64,000 nt of DNA from ENR-C20 sp942493145 (GTDB lineage: Bacteria > Bacillota > Clostridia > Acetivibrionales > DTU013), in contig OW818679.1 in the NCBI GenBank assembly GCA_942493145.1, positions 1,736,001 through 1,800,000 of the forward strand, written 5' to 3'. Shown in pieces: positions 15,963-22,397 of the stretch; positions within the stretch are counted from its first letter, which is position 1; every line of letters begins with the position of its first letter. The notes below the pieces were generated by a model. It was not told the DNA's origin and ran no database searches. It was given only the letters and a program-made list of their open reading frames with translations. Both the position numbers and the translations under genes were made by a program.

Positions 15963-16598
15963 GTGAGCGGCATAAAGGCGGGAATACTTACTGCAAGCGA
16001 CCGATGCTCTGCAGGAATTAACAAGGACCTTAGCGGCAAGACGATAGAAGAGATAATCCGAACAAGGTTGGATGGGGAAGTCTGTTGTTATAAAATAGTA
16101 CCCGATGAAAGAGAAATCATTGCCAATAGTTTAATGGACATGGCAGACAATCTAGGGGTGGATCTGATACTTACAACCGGTGGAACAGGCTTTTCCAAAA
16201 GGGATGTGACTCCCGAAGCGACCATGGATGTCATTGAAAAGGTTATACCAGGAATGCCTGAAGCCATGCGCAGGAAGAGTGCTGAAAAGGCACCCAATGC
16301 AATGCTTTCAAGGGCTGTTGCGGGAATCAGGGGGCAGACGCTGATTATCAACCTTCCCGGGAGCCCGATAGCAGTGGAGGAATGCCTGGAGGTCATATTG
16401 CCTGTGCTGCCTCATGCCATAAGAATATTGAAGGGCCAGATAAATGACTGCCGGGATGAACAAAAATGCCATGAAGGACATGGACATAATCACAAAGAGC
16501 ATGGACACGACCATTCAGAGCATGGACACGACCATTCAGAGCATGAACACAACCATAAAGCGATTGAACACAAACACAAGGAACATGAACATAAATAA
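15963..16598 (+). CDS. mogA: MogA/MoaB-type molybdopterin adenylyltransferase with His-rich tail
   Basis: About 211 residues from GTG 15963, with GGGGGGAG 8 nt upstream. The MoCF domain (1-160) has 'TASDRCSAG', 'TTGGTGFSKRDVTPEAT' and 'LPGSPIAVEECL', the substrate-binding motifs of MogA/MoaB. These enzymes adenylylate molybdopterin before metal insertion. The last 45 residues are a long His/Glu/Lys tail with repeated EHGHDHS and EHKHK units, absent from standard MogA; it probably binds metal. It is the first gene of the Moco operon behind the riboswitch, 32 nt from moaA. Confidence 0.92.
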   Translation: MSGIKAGILTASDRCSAGINKDLSGKTIEEIIRTRLDGEVCCYKIVPDEREIIANSLMDMADNLGVDLILTTGGTGFSKRDVTPEATMDVIEKVIPGMPEAMRRKSAEKAPNAMLSRAVAGIRGQTLIINLPGSPIAVEECLEVILPVLPHAIRILKGQINDCRDEQKCHEGHGHNHKEHGHDHSEHGHDHSEHEHNHKAIEHKHKEHEHK

Positions 16599-16630
16599 TA
16601 CGGGCATAATTGCCGGAACGGAGAGAGACC

Positions 16631-17590
16631 ATGAGGGACAAGCTGGGCAGGGAAATTGAATATCTTAGATTGTCTGTCACACAAAACTGCAACCTGCGAT
16701 GCATTTATTGCAATCCGGAATCCTGTGAGAAGGGTTATGAGTATAAAGCGGGACTGACGCCGGAGGAAATGGGACGGATTGTAGCCATCATGTCGAAGCT
16801 CGGAATACATAAGGTAAGGATCACCGGCGGTGAACCACTTGTGCGCTCCGACATCAATGAAATTATAAGTCGGATATCAAGCGTTCCGGGTATTGATGAC
16901 ATATCAATGACCACCAATGGTATCAAGCTTGCTGAAAAAGCTAAGAGCTTGAAGGAGGCAGGACTGAAAAGGTTAAGTATAAGCCTGGACTCCTTGAAGG
17001 AGGATAAATTCAAACAAATAACCGGAGGCGGAAGACTGACGGATGTACTGAAGGGCATAGAGGCAGCAGTTGAAGCCGGATTGGATCCCATACGGCTGAA
17101 TGTTGTATTGATGAAAGGGGTTAACGACGACGAGATAGAGGATTTTGTCAACCTTACAGCCGATAATCCGATAGATGTACGTTTTATTGAATTGATGCCC
17201 GTAGGTGATTTTGGGGAGAATAACAGGGACAAGGTTGTCCTTAACTCAGATATCATACGCTCGATGCCTGAACTGGTCGCCTGCAACGACAGGTTGCCCG
17301 GACAGCCTGCCCGCTATTACAAAATTGACGGACATAAAGGCAGGATAGGCTTCATCAGCCCCCTCAGCCATAAGTTCTGCGACAGCTGCAACAGGATACG
17401 GCTGACCTGTGACGGTAAAATAAAGCCCTGTCTTGGAAACAACAGTGAAATTGATTTAATGGATGCCTTAAAAGCAAGTCCGGAAGAACTGGAAAAGGAA
17501 ATAAGAGAGGTTATACTCAACAAGCCTGCAGGTCACTGCTTTGAGGATAGTTTTACTTCTTTGAGAACAATGAATGGAATTGGAGGATAA
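16631..17590 (+). CDS. moaA: GTP 3',8-cyclase MoaA
   Basis: About 319 residues from ATG 16631. Radical SAM protein with the N-terminal cluster motif in 'SVTQNCNLRCIYCNPE' and the C-terminal second [4Fe-4S] motif 'FCDSCNRIRLTCDGKIKPCLG', both diagnostic of MoaA. 'VRITGGEPLVR' is also present. It makes the first molybdopterin intermediate from GTP. It is shorter at the C-terminus than E. coli MoaA and lacks its terminal GG, as is common in clostridia. moaC follows after 4 nt. Confidence 0.95.
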   Translation: MRDKLGREIEYLRLSVTQNCNLRCIYCNPESCEKGYEYKAGLTPEEMGRIVAIMSKLGIHKVRITGGEPLVRSDINEIISRISSVPGIDDISMTTNGIKLAEKAKSLKEAGLKRLSISLDSLKEDKFKQITGGGRLTDVLKGIEAAVEAGLDPIRLNVVLMKGVNDDEIEDFVNLTADNPIDVRFIELMPVGDFGENNRDKVVLNSDIIRSMPELVACNDRLPGQPARYYKIDGHKGRIGFISPLSHKFCDSCNRIRLTCDGKIKPCLGNNSEIDLMDALKASPEELEKEIREVILNKPAGHCFEDSFTSLRTMNGIGG

Positions 17591-17594
17591 TGTG

Positions 17595-18071
17595 ATGGAA
17601 CTGTCGCATGTGGATAAAAAAGGTGCAGCCAGGATGGTTGATGTTTCAGAAAAGGATATGACACTCCGTGAAGCCGTTGCAACCGGTAGGGTTAAGATGA
17701 TGCCGTCTACACTGGCATTGGTCATGGATGGCGGTATGCCGAAGGGAGATGTTCTTCCTGTAGCGAGGGTTGCCGGTATCATGGCAGCAAAAAAGACCCA
17801 TGAGTTAATACCTATGTGTCACAGTATACCGCTTGATTCCGTCAAAATAGAATTCGAGCACAATACGAGGGAGAGCTGCATTGAAATTACAGCTACAGCC
17901 AGATGTACATGGAAAACAGGAGTTGAGATGGAGGCGTTGACGGCTGTATGTACTGCAGCTCTTACCATATATGACATGTGCAAGGCAGTGGACAAGGGGA
18001 TGGAGATCAGTGAAGTATCCCTGCAGAAGAAAAAAGGTGGCAAGAGTGGGGAATACATCAGGAACCAATAA
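17595..18071 (+). CDS. moaC: Cyclic pyranopterin monophosphate synthase MoaC
   Basis: About 158 residues from ATG 17595, behind GGAGG that overlaps the end of moaA. MoaC hallmarks are 'MVDVSEKDMTLREAVA', 'IMAAKKTHELIPMCHSIPL' and 'VEMEALTAVCTAALTIYDMCKAVDK'. MoaC converts the MoaA product to cyclic pyranopterin monophosphate. The length equals the family norm. Confidence 0.96.
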   Translation: MELSHVDKKGAARMVDVSEKDMTLREAVATGRVKMMPSTLALVMDGGMPKGDVLPVARVAGIMAAKKTHELIPMCHSIPLDSVKIEFEHNTRESCIEITATARCTWKTGVEMEALTAVCTAALTIYDMCKAVDKGMEISEVSLQKKKGGKSGEYIRNQ

Positions 18072-18081
18072 GAGATCAGGA

Positions 18082-18126
18082 CTAAAACATAACAAAATTA
18101 AAACATAACAAAATCAAAACATAATT
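18082..18126 (+). repeat. 16-bp AT-rich tandem repeat
   Basis: TAAAACATAACAAAAT occurs at 18083-18098 and 18099-18114, followed by a third partial copy. It lies in the 76-nt gap between moaC and the MOSC gene. Confidence 0.6.
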
Positions 18127-18147
18127 ATTACAAAGGGGCGGTATAAT

Positions 18148-18585
18148 ATGGCGAGCGTAATTGCAGTGAATATAAGCGACAGGAAGGGCATTGAGAAGAC
18201 TACTATCAGTTCTGGTGAGTTTATAGAAAATCATGGCTTGCGTGACGATGTACATGCAGGGGAATGGCATAGACAGATAAGCCTTCTGGGGGTTGAAAGC
18301 ATTGATAAGATGAAAGCACTTGGGGTTCAGGATCTTGACAGCGGCAAGTTCGCTGAGAATCTTACGACCGAAGGCATTGAGCTTTTCACCCTTCCCATAG
18401 GGACAAGGCTCAGGATAGCTGATGTACTGCTTGAAGTGACCCAGATAGGAAAGGAATGTCACGGAAAATGTGCGATTTACCACAAGGTCGGCGACTGTGT
18501 AATGCCGAGGGAGGGCATATTCACACGGGTACTGCACGGCGGTGTAATAAAGGCCGGCGATATAATTATCAGAGAGGATATTTGA
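18148..18585 (+). CDS. MOSC domain protein
   Basis: A 145-residue stand-alone MOSC domain with 'GLRDDVHAGEWHRQISLLG', 'FAENLTTEGIEL' and the conserved Cys region 'QIGKECHGKCAIYHKVGDC'. MOSC domains bind molybdenum cofactor or carry sulfur for its maturation. Its place between moaC and the moeA-like gene supports a role in Moco sulfuration or carriage. The stop nearly touches the next gene (TGATGTGATG), so they are translationally coupled. Confidence 0.92.
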   Translation: MASVIAVNISDRKGIEKTTISSGEFIENHGLRDDVHAGEWHRQISLLGVESIDKMKALGVQDLDSGKFAENLTTEGIELFTLPIGTRLRIADVLLEVTQIGKECHGKCAIYHKVGDCVMPREGIFTRVLHGGVIKAGDIIIREDI

Positions 18586-18586
18586 T

Positions 18587-20200
18587 GTGATGGATATTTG
18601 CGGATTGAGTTTTGAAGAATATTTAAAAAAAATAGAAAAATTTCATGGAGCCACAGCTCCCGGACTTGTTATTGGCGGCTTCATGGTGAGCATTGCCAAA
18701 GAGTATTTTGACGATGAAAGGTCGTTTTATGCATTCGCAGAAAGCGGCCAATGCCTGCCGGACGCCCTGCAGCTTCTGACGCCCTGCACCTGGGGCAACA
18801 AACGTCTGAAGGTTCTTGACCTTGGACGGTATGCAATCGTGCTTTACGACAAGAATGAAGGTTCGGGAGTACGTGTATATGTTGATACGGCCGCCCTTGA
18901 CAAATGGAAGAACATAAAGGAATGGTACTTTAAGCTTGCACCCAAAGACGAACAGGATCTTGATGCACTGCTGGGGGAGATGAAGGCCGCGGGACGGGAT
19001 CTTTATGGAATTCAGAAAGTGAAGGTAGATGACAAGTACCTCGGCAAAAAGAAAATGGGCCCTACGGCCGTCTGTCCAGTATGCGGCGAAGCTTATCCAG
19101 CATCCCATGGAAGCCTTTGCAGGGGGTGCAGAGAACCGCTGCCATATACTATGGGGGAACAGCACAGGAATCAAATATATGATATATCAAACAACTTCGG
19201 ATTGGTTAAGACACCGGTAGAAAAAGCTGTCGGTAAACATCTGCTGCATGATGTTACAAGGATAATACCCCATAAGGAAAAGGGCGTAGCGTTCAAACGC
19301 GGACATCTGATCAGGGAAGAAGATGTATCAGTATTTAAGAAGATCGGCAAATACAATATCTACACCCAGGAGGATAACAGACACCTTTCCGACTTTATAC
19401 ACGAAGAGGAGGCGGCGTTGTCCTTTGCGAAGAAGATGGCCGGGCAGGGAGTATCCTTCGGGGATACTGCAAGCGAGGGAAAAATAAACCTGACTGCAGC
19501 TGAAGACGGTCTGCTGGTTATTGATGAAAAAAGGCTTACAGCCTTTAACATGAATAAGGGCGTCATATGCGCAACCCGCGAACCTTATACCATTGTTCAT
19601 AAGGGTGATGTGATTGCAGGCACAAGGATCACACCGTTGTATATTTCAAAGGATGATTTCATCAGGGCAAAAGCTGCCATGGATGAAGGCCCTTTATTCA
19701 GGATAGCAGATATGCGTAAAGCGAAAGTAGGTATTATTGTAACAGGAACTGAGGTTCATGAAGGGCTTGTTGAAGAGAAGTATGGAGGCATTATGGCCGC
19801 CAAAGTAGAAAAACTTGGATGCTCGGTTGTCGGAATAAAAACTGCTCCCGATTCTGTAGAATCCATTTCGGAAGCAGTCAGGGAAATGATTGAATCCGGG
19901 GCTGATATGGTGATCTGCACATCAGGCATGTCCGTCGATCCTGACGATGTGACAGTTGAAGGAATGATAAAGGCGGGTGCTGTGAATGTGCGTTATGGGA
20001 TTCCAGTGCTGCCCGGAACTATGCTGATGCTGGCTGAAATCGGCGAGGTTCAGCTTATAGGCGCCCCTGCATGCGGATTACATGATGATTATTTCAGCAT
20101 AGACCTTGTCCTCCCGAGACTTCTGGCGGGAATAGAGATAACTGCCAAAGACCTTGCTCTTTTGGGGGCGGGTGGATTGCTTAAGAAAAAGCACTGCTGA
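18587..20200 (+). CDS. FmdE-like/MoeA-like fusion protein
   Basis: About 537 residues (GTG 18587 or ATG 18590). The N-terminal 200 residues resemble FmdE-type proteins ('FHGATAPGLVIGGFMVSIA') with a zinc ribbon (CPVCGEAY, CRGC). The C-terminal 330 residues are a MoeA-like molybdopterin-binding domain ('VGIIVTGTEVHEGLVEEKYG', 'VICTSGMSVDPDDVTVEG', 'GTMLMLAE'). The MoeA part should insert molybdate (or tungstate) into adenylylated molybdopterin. The FmdE part may give specificity for metal or target enzyme. No separate full-length moeA is in the window, so this is the likely metal insertase for the enzyme at 22398-25776. Confidence 0.88.
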   Translation: MMDICGLSFEEYLKKIEKFHGATAPGLVIGGFMVSIAKEYFDDERSFYAFAESGQCLPDALQLLTPCTWGNKRLKVLDLGRYAIVLYDKNEGSGVRVYVDTAALDKWKNIKEWYFKLAPKDEQDLDALLGEMKAAGRDLYGIQKVKVDDKYLGKKKMGPTAVCPVCGEAYPASHGSLCRGCREPLPYTMGEQHRNQIYDISNNFGLVKTPVEKAVGKHLLHDVTRIIPHKEKGVAFKRGHLIREEDVSVFKKIGKYNIYTQEDNRHLSDFIHEEEAALSFAKKMAGQGVSFGDTASEGKINLTAAEDGLLVIDEKRLTAFNMNKGVICATREPYTIVHKGDVIAGTRITPLYISKDDFIRAKAAMDEGPLFRIADMRKAKVGIIVTGTEVHEGLVEEKYGGIMAAKVEKLGCSVVGIKTAPDSVESISEAVREMIESGADMVICTSGMSVDPDDVTVEGMIKAGAVNVRYGIPVLPGTMLMLAEIGEVQLIGAPACGLHDDYFSIDLVLPRLLAGIEITAKDLALLGAGGLLKKKHC

Positions 20201-20203
20201 ATA

Positions 20204-20252
20204 AACACAACTTTCCCACACTACTGAATCAATGGGGTGGGAAAGTTGTGTT
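20204..20252. terminator. 16-bp perfect inverted repeat after Moco operon
   Basis: The arms AACACAACTTTCCCAC (20204-20219) and GTGGGAAAGTTGTGTT (20237-20252) enclose a 17-nt loop. No U-run follows, so it may act as a weak terminator or an RNA-stabilising hairpin. Its right half, TCAATGGGGTGGGA with flanks, recurs in inverted form at about 10437-10466. Confidence 0.6.
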
Positions 20253-20269
20253 AATAAAGTAAAAAACAC

Positions 20270-20298
20270 TTGTTAACATATTTTCAGCATGATATAAT
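20270..20298 (+). promoter_or_regulatory. Sigma-A promoter of the cyclase/transhydroxylase operon
   Basis: TTGTTA (20270-20275), 17-nt spacer, TATAAT (20293-20298). It lies directly upstream of the riboswitch-like RNA at 20322. Confidence 0.75.
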
Positions 20299-20319
20299 TT
20301 AAACAGTTGAATATTAGCT

Positions 20320-20442
20320 TTGTGAACTCTATCACGAGTAGCTTGAATATGTTAACGGAACAAAATTCCGCTATTTAAGTAATCAAGCCTAGCTCTTTGT
20401 AAGCATCCTGGTGGACGCATATGAAAAGTCGGGCTTTTTTTA
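20320..20442 (+). ncRNA. Unassigned riboswitch-like leader RNA, copy 1
   Basis: A GTGA-ACTCTA-TCAC hairpin (from 20322) is followed by GAGTAGCTTGAATATGTTA, a variable hairpin (CGGAA/TTCCG), TATTTAAGTAATCAAGCC and TAGCTCTTTG, then AAAAGTCGGGCTTTTTTT. TAGCTTGA can pair with TCAAGCCTA to form an aptamer-like stem. Alternatively AGCCTAGCTCTTT pairs with AAAAGTCGGGCT to form an intrinsic terminator. The two folds are mutually exclusive, as in a transcriptional riboswitch. A second copy precedes the mutase operon (29240-29369). I cannot match it to a riboswitch class I know. Confidence 0.75.
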
Positions 20443-20495
20443 TTGTTCTACTTTTGGAATTTAAGATCAAATTTATAACAGAAGGAGAAATTATT

Positions 20496-21302
20496 ATGTC
20501 ATTTGTAACCGACCCATATTCGGGTCTTCAATTGCTTGAACTCAGTCACCCATGGGGATTTGGCGTTCCGTCATACCCAGGACAGGATGATGTAAAGATG
20601 TACAGAAGTGTCAAGCACTCCCAACATGGCGTACAGGCCATGAAAATCAACACGAACATGCATACGGGCACACACATGAACGCACCTTTACACATGATCC
20701 AGCGTGGTGCGGATCTTGCCCAGATTCCCGCAGACCGCTTTTTTGGCAATGGCGTTGTACTAAGCATTCCCAAAGGCAGCTATGAAGTGATAACTGCCAA
20801 AGATCTTGAAGCTGCAAAGCCTGGAGTACAAATGGGCGATATCGTCGTTATCGTAACAGGATGGCACCACAAATATTCCGATTCTCTTGAATACTTTGGA
20901 GAATGCCCGGGATTGAGCAAGGACGCTGCAGAGTGGCTGGTGAAAAAAGAATGCAGGATGGTAGCAGTAGATACTCAACAGATAGACCATCCATGTGCAA
21001 CATCCCTTGGACCACATCGCAACGGACCTACCATGAAGCGTCTTGCAGTTGAATATCAGGCAGCTACAGGCCTTGACCCCAAAAAGGAACATGGCGAATG
21101 GAACGTAGCCAATAAGACTCTTTTAGCCGCAGGCATTCCGACCATCGAACAGGTTGGTGGAGATGTAGATTTGCTGCTTGGCAAACGTGCCACCTTTATT
21201 GCAACACCATGGAAATTTGAGCATGGCGATGCCTGCCCGGTAAGGTTGACAGCAATGATCGATCCTACAGGCAATTGCCGTATTGATTCCGGAAAGGCAT
21301 AA
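20496..21302 (+). CDS. Cyclase-family metal hydrolase, paralogue 1
   Basis: About 268 residues from ATG 20496, behind GAAGGAGA; a longer reading would start inside the leader terminator. PF04199-type cyclase/kynurenine-formamidase fold with the motif HTGTHMNAPLH (56-66). The usual HxGTHxDxPxH aspartate, a metal ligand in characterised members, is Asn62 here. Other core parts ('GDIVVIVTGWHHKYSD', 'VAVDTQQIDHP', 'IPTIEQVGGDVDLL') are kept. Family members hydrolyse cyclic amides or cyclic diketones, including dihydrophloroglucinol in the anaerobic phloroglucinol pathway. The downstream molybdenum enzyme resembles pyrogallol transhydroxylase, so ring opening of a polyhydroxylated aromatic product is the favoured role. 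Substrate unproven. Confidence 0.85.
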   Translation: MSFVTDPYSGLQLLELSHPWGFGVPSYPGQDDVKMYRSVKHSQHGVQAMKINTNMHTGTHMNAPLHMIQRGADLAQIPADRFFGNGVVLSIPKGSYEVITAKDLEAAKPGVQMGDIVVIVTGWHHKYSDSLEYFGECPGLSKDAAEWLVKKECRMVAVDTQQIDHPCATSLGPHRNGPTMKRLAVEYQAATGLDPKKEHGEWNVANKTLLAAGIPTIEQVGGDVDLLLGKRATFIATPWKFEHGDACPVRLTAMIDPTGNCRIDSGKA

Positions 21303-21348
21303 TCTGATTTGACTGATCAAATAAACTATAAAATAGAGGAGTAAGAAT

Positions 21349-22131
21349 ATGAGCCTTAAAGTATATAATTTGAGCCATCCATTTCATCAATTCATGCCGG
21401 AATGGCCTTCTCACCCCGGCGTTAATGTGACGATCAACAAATTCCATGCCAAAGACGGCATTTACGAAGTAAACTGGGAAGGGATCATGCACCGCGGAAC
21501 CCATATGGATGCCCCCCTCCATGTAACAGAAAATACGCCTGACATCACCGGTTACCCGCTTTGGAGATTCTGCGGCACAGGTGTTGCAATATCCATACCC
21601 AAAGAGAAATGGGGAATTATTACCCCTGAAGACCTTGAAAAGGCAACTCCTAAAATCCAGGAGGGCGACATTGTAATGATCAACACCGGCTTCCACCATA
21701 AATGGGCGGATACCGATGAGTATTTTGCATATGGCTGCGGTATAAACGGAGCAGGCGCACAGTGGCTGGTCGACCATAAGGTTAAGATGGTTGGCTATGG
21801 CTGCCAGGCCAACGACCATCCCATAGCAACAAAGCTCGTCGACCATGGCCTTGGCCCATCACAGCCCCACCTGATAGAAGAGTGGAAGCAGACATACGGC
21901 CGTGATCCGAAGGTAGACTTCCCGCTCTGGGAAGACGCTCACAAGACACTAATGGTCAAAGGCGGTATTCCCGGAATTGAGAATGTAGGCGGAGACATTG
22001 ATGAAGTAACCGGCAAAAGGTGCTATTTCATGGCATTCCCCTGGAGATTCGTCCAGGGCGAAGGTTGTATCATACGTATCCTTGCATTAGTCGATGAGGA
22101 CCAGGAATTCCGTTTTGAATCTGGTAAATAG
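21349..22131 (+). CDS. Cyclase-family metal hydrolase, paralogue 2
   Basis: A 260-residue paralogue of the preceding protein, 46 nt downstream, starting at ATG 21349 behind AGAGGAG. It keeps the full metal motif HRGTHMDAPLH (H48, H52, D54, H58), plus 'GDIVMINTGFHHKWADT', 'GYGCQANDHP' and 'IPGIENVGGDIDEV'. The pair differs at the metal ligand, so this is the more likely catalytic partner, or the two act on successive substrates. Context (Moco genes upstream, molybdenum enzyme downstream) suggests a hydrolase in anaerobic breakdown of a hydroxylated ring, such as a dihydrophloroglucinol-type cyclohydrolase. Confidence 0.87.
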   Translation: MSLKVYNLSHPFHQFMPEWPSHPGVNVTINKFHAKDGIYEVNWEGIMHRGTHMDAPLHVTENTPDITGYPLWRFCGTGVAISIPKEKWGIITPEDLEKATPKIQEGDIVMINTGFHHKWADTDEYFAYGCGINGAGAQWLVDHKVKMVGYGCQANDHPIATKLVDHGLGPSQPHLIEEWKQTYGRDPKVDFPLWEDAHKTLMVKGGIPGIENVGGDIDEVTGKRCYFMAFPWRFVQGEGCIIRILALVDEDQEFRFESGK

Positions 22132-22148
22132 CCTTGTTGGAAGGTTAT

Positions 22149-22185
22149 AAGCCCTGGATGGTCGAAATAATCCAGGGCTTTATAT
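22149..22185 (+). terminator. Terminator-like hairpin after cyclase genes
   Basis: The arms AAGCCCTGGAT (22149-22159) and ATCCAGGGCTT (22170-22180) form an 11-bp stem followed by TATATAC. It would reduce transcription into the molybdenum enzyme genes and set the gene ratio. Confidence 0.65.
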
Positions 22186-22194
22186 ACAAATCTA

Positions 22195-22360
22195 ATAATG
22201 GGAGGTTTAGCAATTAATAAGTAACAAGAAGCTTGCCGAAAGGCGAAAGGGGCTGGTAACCCCTGAGATTCAAACAATATGATTTTTCTTGCTTTGCCTC
22301 TGGTTTTGCTTGTAAAATGCTAAAGTCGGGGCGAAGCGCCATTTTTTAAAAATAAAAAAT
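22195..22360 (+). ncRNA. Structured leader upstream of the molybdenum enzyme gene
   Basis: A 266-nt gap precedes the large-subunit gene. After the terminator at 22149 it contains tight hairpins: GCCGAAAGGC with a GAAA tetraloop (about 22234), AGGGG-CTGGTAA-CCCCT (about 22246-22263), and GGCGAAGCGCC followed by ATTTTTTAA (about 22335-22356), a short terminator. This looks like a regulated leader, perhaps sensing cofactor or substrate, but it does not match the Moco pattern or another class I recognise. Confidence 0.45.
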
Positions 22361-22397
22361 ATTTATATAAATACTTGAATAAGGAGGTAGAAACTCA

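Noticed and set aside
20421..20495. N-terminal extension of cyclase paralogue 1
   Set aside because: It begins inside the leader terminator, whereas GAAGGAGA lies correctly before ATG 20496.
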